Shown here: in pieces, positions 11,064-22,581 of the stretch
Layout: each line of letters begins with the position of its first letter
Numbering within the stretch: the stretch's first letter is position 1
Source of the DNA: Sophora flavescens
Lineage: Eukaryota; Streptophyta; Magnoliopsida; Fabales; Fabaceae
Direction of reading: 5' to 3'
DNA length: 64,000 nucleotides
Assembly (NCBI GenBank): GCA_030762895.1
Contig: CM061070.1
Coordinates: 76,061,804 to 76,125,803, forward strand
Notes under the pieces: generated by a model
What the model saw: only the letters and a program-made list of their open reading frames with translations
Databases searched by the model: none
Told to the model about the DNA's origin: nothing
Program-made: the position numbers and the translations under genes

Positions 11064-12423
11064 TTGCTCGCTCAGGGTAGAGACATTAGTTTCAAGGATG
11101 GAAGTGATGGAGTCTTGAGGTTAAAGGATAGAGTGTGCATACCGGATGTTCCTGAGATTAGGAAGTTGATCCTTGAAGAGGGACATAGGAGTGGGTTGAG
11201 TGTGCACCCAGGTGCCACCAAAATATATCAGGACCTTAAGAGGATGTTTTGGTGGCCTAGGATGAAAAAGGATGTGATTGAGTTTGTGTATGCGTGCCTA
11301 GTTTGTCAGAAGGCCAAGATAGAACACCAAAAGCCTTCAGGTAAGTTGCAACCTTTGAGTATTCTAGAATGGAAATGGGATACTATCTCCATGGATTTTG
11401 TGTCTTGACTCCCTAGGACTCCAGTTGGTTTTGAGGCTATATGGGTTGTCGTGGATAGATTGACTAAGTCTGCCCATTTCATCCCGGTGAACATGGAGTA
11501 TCCTTTAGAGAAGTTAGCCAAGCTGTACATCAAAGAGATAGTTAGGCTTCATGGTGTACCCTCTAGCATAGTATCAGATAGAGACCCGAGGTTTACCTCC
11601 AGTTTCTGGGAGAGTTTGCAGCATGCTTTAGGGACAAAGCTTAGGCTTAGTTCAGCTTATCACCCACAGACTGATGGCCAGTGAACCATCCAGTCCTTAG
11701 AGGACTTGTTGAGGGCTTGTGTGTTAGAGTAGTTTGGTGGTTGGACTAAGTTTTTGCCCCTGATAGAGTTCACCTACAACAACAGCTTCCATTCCAGCAT
11801 TGGGATGGCACCTTACGAGGCTTTTTATGGAAGGAGATGTAGGACGCCTTTGTGTTGGAGTGAACCTAGTGATAGTGTGGTGCTAGGGCCAGAGATAGTC
11901 CAGGAAACAACAAAAAAGATCAGGTAGGTTCAGGAAAAGATGAGAGTTGCACAGAGTAGGCAAAAGAGCTATCATGATAAAAGGAGGAAGGTGCTCGAAT
12001 TTCAGGATGGCGATCATGTATTCTTGATAGTTACCCCGATGATTGGGGTTGGTAGAGAGATGGAGGCGAGGAAACTTACTCCGAGATTCATTGGTCCTTA
12101 CCAAATTTTGAAAAGAGTCGGTGAAGTCGCCTACCAAATAGCCTTGCCACCGTTTTTGTCAAATCTCCATAATGTTTTCCATGTGTCACAACTAAAAGTA
12201 TATCCATGACCCTAGTCACGTGATAATACCCGACGCCATACAGTTGAAATAGAACTTAACATTCGAGGTATTACCCCTTCGAGTCGAGGATAGGAGGGTG
12301 AAGCAATTAAAAGGCAAGAAGATTCCCTTGGTCAAAGTGGTTTGGAGTTGGGCAACTGAGGAAAGTTCTACCTGGGAGCTGGAGGGCAAGATGATGGAAG
12401 CGTACCGGCACCTTTTCACTTGA
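11064..12423 (+). pseudogene. pol: Tek2 integrase with chromodomain-like tail
   Basis: The zinc HHCC domain (HRSGLSVHPG, CLVCQKAK) is at about 11184-11316. The DDE core follows, with MDFVS (near 11400), [10 protein letters not shown] (near 11580) and SLEDLLRACV. Then come NNSFHSSIGMAPYEA, the GPY-like LTPRFIGPYQILKRVG, and a tail with IPLVKVVW and TWELEGK. In-frame stops occur at 11406-11408, 11682-11684, near 11730, 11925 and 12207. It is less decayed than Tek1 and has no insertion in the core. A conserved GGACGAAATTT tail and polypurine tract follow. Confidence 0.85.
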
Positions 12424-12455
12424 CGTACATAAAAATTTCTAGGACGAAATTTTTA

Positions 12456-12469
12456 TAAGGGGGTGGAAT
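12456..12469 (+). other. polypurine tract, Tek2
   Basis: AAGGGGGTGGAAT lies directly before TGTAACACCC, the LTR start, and after the GGACGAAATTTTT stretch. It is the standard plus-strand primer region of this lineage. Confidence 0.8.
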
Positions 12470-12599
12470 TGTAACACCCTGTTTTTCGTAAGTGCTTTTC
12501 TTTAAAGCTTGTTTGGCTGTTTAAATTGGTTTTGTTAAGTTAAATTGTTGGCTAAGGGCTAAGTGGGATTTTAGCTTAAAAAGTCCCTTTCTGGTAGAT

Positions 12600-12735
12600 G
12601 AGCACGACCGGGCTCATTAGCAAGCACACCCATGCTCAACTGTGAGCACGCCGGTGCTCAATGTGCTGACCGCGTCTCGGTGACGCTAAGTAAGCATGAC
12701 CGTGCTCAGTGGGGATCATGACCGTGCTCATGTTT
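12600..12735. repeat. GAGCAC...GTGCTC hairpin cluster 1, Tek2 LTR
   Basis: Several variants of GAGCAC-n4-GTGCTC lie in tandem. The clearest is GAGCACGCCGGTGCTC at 12644-12659, a perfect 6-bp stem with a 4-nt loop. Neighbouring copies at about 12600-12615 and 12723-12732 are degenerate. Confidence 0.7.
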
Positions 12736-13439
12736 GACCTATATATTCTTGGCACAGAATTCGAGGGTTACGTTTTAACCCTATTTCTAGTAGCAGCCGC
12801 CACCCTATTGAGGCCAGAACTGTTCCTCCTCCCTTTCTCTTCATACTCAGTCAGTTCTTTGAGTATTAGAGACCTCTTGGGGAGGTTGATTCATCTGTAC
12901 TTGATATATATTGGTAAGGTTTTCCTTTTCGCAGTTTCCTTTCATAATATTGAATTGGGAACTAATTGTTTGTGTGTTCTGTTGATCCAAGGCTTAGTAC
13001 CGGTGTAAGTCATTCGAGGATTTGGGACCAGTTTGCTGTTAGGATCGTCGTTAGAGCTACCTTCAATCCAGGTATGGGGAGAAGGGTAGTGTATTCATAG
13101 GCAATGGGGGTAGTGTAAGGTAAAGGGGTTCCCCATGACCTCGGTGTCGTTGTATGCTTGTTTGTTATATGAGGTTTAATCTACGATAATATGTCTCTGA
13201 CTGTTTTAGTGTTATATGCTTCATGCTCATGATAAATGCTCTTATATGTTCATGATGGTTGCCTATGAATATGATGCTATGTTGATGTTATTGTTGGCAT
13301 GATATTGGTTGGATCATTGATGTTAACATTGAGTTTTGATGATGTGGTTGAGCCTTAAAATGTGTTGTTAATTGACCTAAGAATTAAATGACTTAAAACC
13401 TAAAATTGATTAAGGAACTATGTTGAGACTTTGACCAGA

Positions 13440-13620
13440 ATAGTGCAGTCGTGCATTGAGCACGGTCATACTGAACAAGGAGCACGCCCGTGCTCCCAGC
13501 TTGAATTCTAGAAAATGGTCGTGCATTCAGAGAGGAGCACTATCGTGCTCAATAGGAAGCACGACCGTGCTCCACTTAAGGGGCAGCACGCCCGACTGGG
13601 GTTAAGCACGACCGTGCTCA
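13440..13620. repeat. GAGCAC...GTGCTC hairpin cluster 2, Tek2 LTR
   Basis: Four or more copies are present: GGAGCACGCCCGTGCTCC at 13479-13496 (perfect 8-bp stem), GAGCAC/GTGCTC at 13535-13550, and AGCACGACCGTGCT copies starting near 13558 and 13605. They use the same core as cluster 1, about 850 bp further into the LTR. Confidence 0.72.
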
Positions 13621-14835
13621 CCCTCTGGACAAAATCTAAGACTAACGACTTAAACATGGGGTTTTAACCCTATTCCCCCCCAACGATGATGATGACATAG
13701 TTAATTAATGATGAAAGTTAGATCACCTAATCAAAGATTAATTAAGATGGTTAAGTCGGTAACCGTTGGGTTACCGCATGTTGATGAGTTGTACCTTGGT
13801 GTTTTTTGTCCAGGGGAACCTTGACCCCGCGGTTTGGGTCTAAGGTGCTGTTGATGTTGTACCTTGATGGCCGAGAGTTTGCTCTAAGGGGGCCTTGACC
13901 CGGTTGGGTCTAAGGTGTTGCAGTTGATTCCACTAAAGGTTTAAGTGTTGCGATAGATTTCACTGCAGTTGATTCCGCTGATGTCTTCGGTTGATTCTGT
14001 TGAAGTGAAGGAGGTGGCGTTTGTCCGTTGTTTGTTGTATGCTGCATGCATCATTGGAGATATTGTTGTTGGTGGATGTTCGACATAGGGGAGGTCGTCC
14101 TAAAGTACTACGATCTGGCCATCCACGGTAGGTTACCTAAGGTTTGGTAATCGTGCGCCCCCGTGATGAGGCAGTCGTTGGTTTGATGCGTTGGCTATCC
14201 AAGGAGTAGATTCTCCGGCATTGAGTAGATTCTCAATGTGGATATTTAACTCCAAAGTCGTTTATCCTGAGTTAGTGTGGATCCACATGGATGTTGGAGT
14301 AGTGGAGTAGTGTTGCATTGCACTGCATAGCATACTTGGTTGGTATGATCTTAATTGTATGTGATATATAAATATCTACGTTGATGATGCTATGCTGTAT
14401 GTTTTACCTTGCTTCCTATCTCCATGCCGTATATGTTTACATGATTTTTACTCCCCGTTCGTTTTTCTTGTTGTTTGTTGGGCCTGATCAGCCATTTGCA
14501 GAGGATGACGAGCAGCCCAGAGAGGAGTGACTCTGAGGAGCCGACACTCATAGTTAGGGCTTATTCTTGTGTTTAGTTAGTTTATTTCAATTGTATTCCG
14601 AGGATACATTTTCCGGAACGGTCATACCATCTCTGAGTTGTGATGTCGGGGTTGGGTTGTTATTTGTTATGTTCTATTTGCTTTAACTTGTTTTAATTTT
14701 TCGCGTTGTGAACTCGTTCATGTGAGACTTTTCTACCCATGGAAAAATGTTTTAATTATTCAATAAAATGCATGTTTTTATTTTTAATTGCTTTTATATT
14801 AAATGCCTTATAACATGCGGGGTAGAAGGGTGTCA

Positions 14836-15089
14836 CGGTGATTACATCATCTAGGCATTCCAATGATTCTATGGATGAGAGTTTACATTCAATCCATTCT
14901 TCGCATAAACTCAAATCAAGTAGTTTGGCTAGCTAAAGATACTTTTTCCTTACAATCTTCAAAAAGAGAATCAGCTAGCATATCTAATAACTACAAAGTA
15001 GCAGATGAAAATTTTGAAGCTGATGTCATAGTTGGACCTTCAAAGTCTTCTCTTCAACAAGGAATAACACCAAAAATGTATGTATGTGA
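14836..15089 (+). pseudogene. PIN exon-1 3' fragment
   Basis: This segment matches 20935-21191, the 3' end of exon 1 of the intact PIN gene, including the start of the intron (GTATGTATGT). It covers the central-loop codons for about residues 203-285. It has a deletion of about 12 bp and many substitutions, and the last exon base before the donor is T instead of G. The rest of the PIN copy is absent: Tek2 abuts it on the left and PMD sequence on the right. It cannot make a transporter. It is either the remains of a duplicated PIN gene or a gene piece captured by a Mutator-like element. Confidence 0.88.
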
Positions 15090-16016
15090 GTCAGATATCC
15101 ACCATCATGTTGCAGGATATTGTAATTCTCACGGGTCTTCACATTGACGGCCAAGCCATAATCGGTCAAACATGTAATGATTGGCCAGAGTATGTTGGTC
15201 TTATGATAGGAGTGATCCCGGGTGAGGAGGCTTTTCATGGGAGTCGGCTAAGATTGGCATGGTTAAATGGAAATTTTGGAAATCTTGACCAATATGCATT
15301 GTCTGACCCGTCAGTGGCGATATGTTGTACCATTGCGTATATTATGAGGTTACTCGGTGGAGTTTTGTTCACATATATCATTCTGGTTAGTATGTTCCAT
15401 TAAGATATTTAACATTGTTAGAAGATTTTAAAGTAACTACACAACATAGTTGGGGTTCGACAGTCTTAAGTTATTTATATCGTGAACTATGTAAGTCCAG
15501 CAACTATGTCTACATAGAGATGGCAGGCTTTGTTGCATTGGTACAGATGTGGGCATGGGTGCGGTTCCCAAAAGTTGCACCCAAACTCAGAAGCGATGAT
15601 AGACCTCCAGGGACACCATATGGAACTAGGTGAAACAAATTTCTTATAGAGTAATTGATAGTTGTGTTATTATTAAGTTCTGACTAAAATTTGAATGACA
15701 GGTGGCAATGTGTGATTAATTTTTCAAGACATTATAATGAGTTGCCTTACTATTGAGATATTTTTGATTGGATGGACCACACAGATGTAAGGGTTTTGCT
15801 GCAATACAATATTGATTTTATATTTTTATTAGTTCGTTATTGTGATAATTGTTGAATGTTTGTAGATCGTGTGGGAGCCGTATAACGAATTGATCATGGC
15901 AACGTTGTCATTCATATGCGTCGAAGGCCAACATATCTGGAGTTCAATTGTATCGTTGATATGCTTTCATTTGCAAAGTGGCATCGACCTGATAGAACAA
16001 TGAGACAATTTGGCAT
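15090..16016 (+). pseudogene. plant mobile domain (PMD/MAIN-like) gene remnant
   Basis: Reading along three blocks gives the PMD signature: LQDIVILTGLHIDG, HGSRLRLAWLNGNF, YLYRELCKSS, VQMWAWVRFP, then VWEPYNELIMATLS and an RQFG end. Two introns seem preserved: one between TAG at about 15630 and ACAG at about 15702, and one from GTAAGG near 15787 to TTGTAG near 15866. The N-terminus is missing at the PIN junction. Frame changes near 15400 and 15950 disable it. PMD proteins (MAIN/MAIL family) occur both as host nuclear factors and as passengers in Mutator-like and gypsy elements. The MULE sequence next to it favours the passenger type. Confidence 0.82.
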
Positions 16017-17448
16017 TAATCCGGTTACCAACGATGACTGTATTTGTCTCAATCTTGTGATAGGCTCCAGGGGCATACAATTGCAAATGCTCCAGCCATT
16101 TAGGCAACAATGCGTATGATTCATCCCAGCCTCTGAATACCTGTACTATGGCTTTTTGTTTAGCCTTCAATACTTTCCTATAAGAAATTTTGTATCTGAA
16201 CGTATTTTTTGTCCTTTCTCATATCAACCTGGTCGTAATAGATGGTTCTTCCCGGACCATGCCTGACACATCATCATACCTTATTTTAAATCATATATCA
16301 ATTATTTAAAGTATCAAATTGAAAAACATGGTTACTGATCGAATGCATGAGCATACAAAGTTAGAGTCCAACTTTGCATGATCTTGTGACAACATTGCGT
16401 TCGCACAATTGTGAGGACCACCGTATTTCAACACTTCCCACTTGTCTGACATCTTAGATAAAATGGCCCTTAACCTCCATGGACAACCCTCTAACGATTT
16501 GAGCAATGCACAAGGAATAAGGACTTGTTTGATTTTTCGACTTCAAATGATTGGTGAATGTTCATTGAACATTGCTTCAGTACCATCTGAACCGATTATT
16601 TGCTCTCAAATCACAACCCCTCATACAACTCCTGGCCCACTTGCCAAGATCTAGGAACGTCCCTGTGAATTCCGTCTCTTCGTCTAGATGATTCCAATTA
16701 TTATAACTGAAATGTGGAGATGAATTGATGAATGCACCATGTGATTGACCTGTAATAGATTAACTTTTTTTTATACATTTAAACTATCGAAGATATTAAT
16801 ATTAAAATGGAGTAACATTATTAAAAATAAACCTGGTTGTTGTGAAACACCACATCCGGGGGTTAAGGATGACACTAGAGAAACCATGTGTGATGGTGAG
16901 ACCAATGAGGATGGTATTAGATTAGAGGCACCTTCAGCTTCATCTTCAGTATCAATTGAATAATAATATGTAAGTTCATCGTCCTCTTTGTCTTCATCTG
17001 ACCCGACCTCCATTTCACTATTCCAATCTTCATCATCGCTTGATGATTGATCTGCTATGTCGTAGTGTTGTACTTCAAAATTACCGCACAGTGATTGGAC
17101 AGGTACAATGGAGCTACCAACCACATCGATCTCAACATATATCTCAAGTGTTGTCATGTTCATATTTTGCAGAAAAGCGTCAATCGTGCAACTCACATCC
17201 ATGTCATCAGTTATTTCATAGTCAGTATAAGTTAAAAGATTTGTTTGTACCATATATTTGGACATTACCTTTGAAATACACTGATTTGTTTGAAGTTTCA
17301 ACCTGAAATGTATCTTTGCCTTCAACGCTTCATACCCGATTCTTTGTTTTATTTGCATCATTTTGGTATTCCCTTCGAAAGTGAGACCTTTATCTCCTGC
17401 ATATACCTTCCCGTTCCAGTACACCAAAACCATAATAACTTGACTCAT
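16017..17448 (-). pseudogene. MuDR-type Mutator transposase, N-terminal part
   Basis: The first 225 codons (17448 down to 16771) are open. They carry the N-terminal MuDR-like domain (VLVYWNGKVYAGDKG, MTTLEIYVEI) and an acidic stretch (SSSDDEDWNSEMEVG). Further down the minus strand, in shifting frames, are the CPWRLRAI...KYGGPHNC zinc-type DNA-binding region (16306-16506) and KQKAIVQVFRGWDESYALLPKW (about 16100-16165), which normally sits just before the DDE transposase core. The core itself is absent: the sequence ends tail to tail against the PMD copy near 16016. It is inactive as a transposase. Confidence 0.82.
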
Positions 17449-17666
17449 AATGTCGACCTACATTAATCAGACATAAACAAATAAGAATGAAAATAAATAA
17501 AAATAATTATCACCACTAATGACATTTAATAATAAAAAATATTTAAAACAAAGTAATAAAATAAAATTAACAACATTATTAATGGCAAAATTTAACAAAG
17601 ACATATCAATAATAATAATATTAATGATAATATAATAACATTAATATATTAAATAAACTAATAATG

Positions 17667-17699
<33 letters not shown>

Positions 17700-17979
17700 T
17701 ATAAGCATTGATTTCATTAATAATAATTAAACAAATAATAAAAATAAATTAATAAATAACAAAACTAGTTAAAAAGGAAACAACTAAAATTACATATAAA
17801 TACCTAAATTAAAAATTAATATAGAATATTAGTTTAAAGAGGATAGAGTGTAGTAGAATGTTGGAGAATTGAGCAAATATGAGAGCTAATATGGGTGTTG
17901 GGGAGGGGGAACTGATTGGGGAAATTTATGGGAGGGGGTTTGGGGTAGGTAGGATATGTGGGTGGGGGAGGCGCCACCG
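17449..17979. other. AT-rich flank with (AAT)n run; no gene seen
   Basis: Very AT-rich DNA upstream of the MULE start codon, including an (AAT)n tract at about 17661-17698. GC-rich sequence near 17940-17979 leads into the fold-back element. It may hold the promoter and terminal inverted repeat side of the MULE, but no clear terminus was identified. Confidence 0.5.
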
Positions 17980-19265
17980 CGCCAAAACCCAACATGTGGG
18001 TTTTTTGACCAAAATGGGTTTCTTTTAGAATCTATTTACCAGTTTAGGGCTACTCTGAAACTATTTACCAATGGGGGTCCTTTTGGACACGTGGCATATT
18101 TTATTTTTTTTCGCTCTGACGGGTCAAAGACGCCAGTCTGACTGGCGCCTACCATTATTAAAAAAAAAAGAAGACAATTAATAGCAATAACAAGAGGCAT
18201 AAAAAATAATAGTAATAACAATTTACACCAATAAATATTCATCAATTATTACAGTAGTAAAAACAAATTTTACCTTGTAAGAATTTAAAAAAAGTTACCT
18301 GCAATTTTAAAGGAACACTGCTACAATTTTAAATAGATACTTTATCATTAATGTCATTGTTACTCCCTATACTTATAATATAATTTTTTTTTGTAGTGTT
18401 CCTTTAAAATTGCTGGTAACTTTATTTTAATTCTTACAAGGTAAAATTTTGTTTTACTACTATAATAATTGATGAATATTTATTGGTGTAAATTGTTATT
18501 GCTATTATTTTTTTATGCTCTTGTGATATTATTTGCTACTTGTTGTTAGGGGATTTTTTTTATTGCCTCTTGTTGTTTTAAATAGATACTTTATCATTAA
18601 TGTCATCGTTACTCCCTATACTTATAGTATAATTTTTTTTTGTAGCAGTGTTCCTTTAAAATTGCTGGTAACTTTATTTTAATTCTTACAAGGTAAATTT
18701 TTTTTTACTACTGTAATAATTGATGAATATTTATTGGTGTAAATTATTATTGCTATTATTTTTTTATGCCTCTTGTGATATTATTTGCTACTTGTTATTG
18801 GGGGATTCTTTTTATTATCTCTTGTTGTTTTAAATAGATACTTTATCATTAATGTCATCGTTACTCCCTATACTTATTGCATAATTTTTTTTAGCAGTGT
18901 TCCTTTAAAATTGCTGGTAACTTTATTTTAATTCTTACAAGGTATAATTTTGTTTTACTACCGTAATAATTGATGAATATTTATTGGTGTAAATTGTTAT
19001 TGCCATTATTTTTTTATGCCTCTTGTTATTTTTTTTCAATAATGGAAGATACCAGTCTGACTGGCGTCTTTGAAGATACCAGTCTGACTGGCGTCTTTGA
19101 AGACGCCAGTCTGACTTGCGCCTTTGACCCGTCAGAGTGAAAAAATAAAATATGCCACGTGTCAAAAAGGACCCCCATTGGTAAATAGTTTCAGAATAAC
19201 TCTAAACTGGTAAATAATTTCTAAAATGAACCCATTTTGGTCAAAAGGCCAACATGTGGCGCTCC
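17980..19265. mobile_element. fold-back / Mutator-like element with inverted arms of about 355 bp
   Basis: 17980-18334 and 18896-19265 are reverse complements over nearly their full length (shared landmarks: AACATGTGG, TTTGACCAAAATGGGTT, CCAATGGGGGTCCTTTT, GACACGTGGCATATTTT, GCCAGTCTGACTGGC). Both arms carry a near-perfect 21-bp palindrome centred on GTCTGAC, once on the left and three times on the right. There is no coding sequence. Long arms and no gene suggest a non-autonomous Mutator-like or fold-back element; target duplications were not resolved. Its left end lies about 530 bp from the MULE transposase fragment, so it could derive from that element's terminus. Confidence 0.75.
18331..19035 (+). 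repeat. three tandem copies of a 250-bp unit inside the fold-back element
   Basis: Units start AAATAGATAC at 18331, 18580 and 18832 (periods 249 and 252 bp) and are closely similar. A fourth copy lies in reverse orientation at about 18170-18330. The last direct copy forms the inner part of the right arm, so the array looks like amplification of that arm's inner end. Confidence 0.8.
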
Positions 19266-20170
19266 TATGCAAAAAAAAAAAAATTCGTTAATTTTTTTAA
19301 ATTTTTGCTGTAAAATTAAACTGACCAATAGGGACTTACTACGTGACAGGTCAATGACGCCATTTTGACTAGTGCCATTAGGTCAGCAAAAAAATATATT
19401 TTAATCCACCTTGTTAAAATGGAGGTCACTTTGGTAAGTTGGTTCAAAAGTGAGTTATTTTGGTAAGTAATTTTTCAAAGGAGGTCACTTTGGTCAAACA
19501 TGACTTGGTTTATTTTCTTTAAATATTTTTCTATGTTTTTTCATTGACTGTTGTGTATCTTTAATATTATTTTTTTTTGACAAGAGGTGTCTTTAATAGA
19601 AAGGTATCTTTTTTTTTTTGTTTGACTTGAATAGAATGATGTCTTTAATTCTTAAGGATTTCCCAAAATCTTTTATCTCATCTTTAATAATGTGCATAAT
19701 CATTTTATCAAAAAAAATAATAATGTGCATAATCAAAGTAGACTTGATTAAGATTTTCTAAAATCTACAACTTTCGTGGTTTAGCTCTATATGAGTAAAT
19801 CCCATTAAAATATTTTCACATTATTCTACTGGAAGGTTATAGAAAAATATTTAAAGCAAATAGGAAAAGTAGCAATTCACATTGTTAATATATCATTGAA
19901 ACGATTTTTACATTATCATTCAATTATAAATTGGTACATCATTAAAAATATTTGCTCTTATTATCATAACTATTTTAACATTCATATATTTGTGATTGAT
20001 TGACATTATAAAAAAGTTTTAAAAAAATTGTCTTCGAAAATAAGAGGTGAAATGATGACAACACACCGTACAATTCACATAAGTCACAAAATCTTGAATA
20101 TCTCTTACGATATTGATACTGCTCTTTTCTTACCGCACAGTGACTTTCACCTGCTTCTTCTTTTAAGTGG
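19266..20170. other. intergenic, AT-rich, PIN upstream region
   Basis: No gene seen. 19330-19500 holds degenerate repeats of a GGTCACTTTGGT(A/C)A phrase and a GACGCCATTTTGACT block that resemble the outer part of the fold-back arms, so it may be an older relative. The remainder to 20170 is AT-rich and would include the PIN promoter. Confidence 0.5.
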
Positions 20171-20180
20171 TATATATGTA
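20171..20180 (+). promoter_or_regulatory. candidate TATA box of the PIN gene
   Basis: TATATATGTA lies 147 bp before the PIN start codon, in otherwise less regular AT-rich DNA. It is a plausible core promoter element, but the region offers other AT-rich choices and no transcript evidence is available. Confidence 0.3.
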
Positions 20181-20326
20181 TATGCTTATTTTAAACATAT
20201 ACATAGTCTTTGTAGCACATAAAAACTTTGTTGCATGTGACACAAGGAAGCATTCAAATACTTAACTAGATATCTTCTTCTCTGTATCTCTCTATCTTCA
20301 CATAATTCATTTTACTCTTTCCTATC

Positions 20327-22581
20327 ATGCATATTAATTGGAATGGTATTTTTACGGCAGTTGTGCCTTTATATTTTGCCATTGGCCTAGCCTTTGCTTC
20401 GGTTCGTTGGTGGAAAATATTCACACCAGAACAATGCAATGGAATCAATAGGTATGTGGCAGAATTTGGGATCCCATTTCTTCTTTTGGATTTGCTTTCC
20501 TCCACCAACATATACACCATAAACTTTAGAGTCATTGCTGCTGATTCTCTTCAAAAGATAATCATTTTAGCTATTTTGTTTCTTGGGAAATCTCTAAGCA
20601 AGAAATTCACCTTTGAGTGGGTGGTCACATTGTATTCCCTTTCAGCTTTTACAAATAGTATTGTTATGGGAATCCCTCTTATTGGATCCATGTATGGGGA
20701 AGGACAAATCGGTATTTTGATTCAAATCATGGTTTTTCAGTGTGTAATATGGTTGAATGTCTTGTTTGGTATGTATGAATATATATCAGCTAGGCTCCTT
20801 ATTGAAGATCAATTCCCCGACACTGCTAGCTCTATTGCCTCTATCAAACTTGAGCATGGTGTTTCCCTTAACGGCAGAGAACCATTACAAACCAGTGCTG
20901 AGAGAGATGCCAATGGGAACCTCAATGTGGTGGTGACAACATCCTCTAGGCATTCCATGGATTCTATGGATCATACTTTACATTCAATCCATTCTTCGCA
21001 TGAACTCAAGTCAACTAGTTATTCTAAAGATACTTTTTCCTTGCAATCTTCAAAAAGAGAATTAACCCCAAACTTTCTTAGACAATTATCTAATAACAAT
21101 AGAGTAGCAGATGACTCTTTTGAAGTTGATGTCATAGTTGGATCTCCAGAGCCTTCTCTTCAACAAGGAATAACACCAAAAAGGTATGTATGTCCATTGA
21201 TATTTAAGCCATTGAAAATTTAGCTGCAATGTTATTTGAACATCAGAGATTTTGAAAACATTAAACAAAGATAATTACATCATTAATCACAAATTCGACA
21301 ACATCAACCAATTTATCAACCATACACCCTAACACCATTAACCAAATTGTCTAGTGTCTGGGTATATAAATAACACTTTTGAAAATTGTGTTAGCTAAAA
21401 TATAATTTTTTTTTTCTTTGACATTCTAAATCGTTTTCATTTTCATCAAGTCCTGCAAAAAACTTGGACGAAGGAGATGGTGTTGTAAAGGAAAAGGCTC
21501 CAAGAGGTGTTTTAATAAAGCTCATCCTGATCTCAATGTGGAGGAAGTTTGCAAGAAACACAACTACCTATGCAACTGTTATTGGTATAGTGTGGTCTCT
21601 CATAACATTCAGGTATATATAATATGAGATTATAACTCAATAATATATATATATATAACATATTTTATGTACGACCCTAAACTTAAATTGCAAATGAATC
21701 TCTTTAGAAAGAGACAATTTTCTTTTCAAACTTTTCCATATTTTCAATTTTTAATATTTTAATATGTAATTTGCTTACAGGTTTAACTTCAAAACACCAT
21801 CCATCATCAAAGAAAGCATAACATTGATATCAAAAACAGCATCAGGAATGGCAATGTTCAGTCTAGGTATCTGTCATTATATGTGAAAATAATAAGTACT
21901 ATTTGTTATAGTCCCTTAAAAATGAAATGATTAATATCATTTGTGTAAACAGGTTTGTCCTTTGCTCTCCAACCAAAGTTCATGGCTTCTAAAATATCGA
22001 CAACCGTGATCTCTACTGCTTTTAGGTTCTTAGTAGCCCCAGCAACAATGGCTGCAGCTTCTGCTGCTGTTGGTCTAAAAGGAGACATATTTCAATCAGC
22101 AACTATGCAGGTGCCAATAATAATTAAAGTTGAAATTCTGTGTCCATCTTCTCAACACTAATATTGTATAGTTTTTCAAGTTACATTCCTATTGGAGATG
22201 GTATAACTGATACTCATATAAACCCATTTCAAGAATCAAGAATTTGATTAACTTTTTTAGTTAAAATTCGAAATAGAAATTAAGGTTGGAATAGAAACAC
22301 ATTATTCAATTTAAATTAGTGATCTTGGTTGTTGCAGGCTGCTCTTCCCACAGCAATTGTTTGTTTTGTATTTGCCAAGCAAAACAATGTCCACCCTGAG
22401 ATACTTGGCACTTCGTAAGTTCTATATTCTTTAATCTCTTGATATTGCTGTTAAATTAACATTGCAAGCAAAAAATAAAATAAATCATTGATTTTGGTTT
22501 GTTGCTTTTCTCAGGGTCATCATTTCAACACTTATTTTCTTGCCTCTTGACATCATCTACTTTCTGATATTAAAACACTAG
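20327..22581 (+). CDS. PIN: PIN-family auxin efflux carrier, six exons, apparently intact
   Basis: Exons 20327-21183, 21451-21612, 21781-21866, 21953-22110, 22338-22414 and 22515-22581 all use GT...AG borders, keep frame and give 1407 nt (468 residues plus TAG). The family exports auxin across membranes with two five-helix bundles. Here helices span about residues 7-150 and 303-468, with SVRWWKIFTPEQCNGINR, GIPLIGSMYG, GMAMFSLG, LQPK and AALPTAIVCFVFAK conserved. The loop (about 160-302) is roughly 150 residues, between short- and long-loop PINs, and keeps SLNGREPLQT and FSLQSSKREL (237-246). The usual TPRxS phospho-motif reads TPNFL, the LPNT motif reads FTNS, and RNPNTY reads RNTTTY. These changes suggest a divergent paralogue, possibly non-canonical in function. 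A poly(A)-like AATAAA lies at 22735. Confidence 0.88.

Larger units (their letters stand above)
12470..14835 (+). mobile_element. Tek2 3' LTR
   Basis: The LTR starts TGTAACACCC (12470) after the polypurine tract and ends GGGTGTCA (14835), the imperfect inverted terminal pair usual for Tekay-type LTRs. At 2366 bp it holds no credible gene. The next bases are PIN exon sequence, so this element was inserted in a PIN gene copy. The 5-bp flank is CGGTG, but its partner cannot be checked because the 5' half of Tek2 is missing. GC-rich hairpins lie at 12600-12735 and 13440-13620. Confidence 0.82.
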
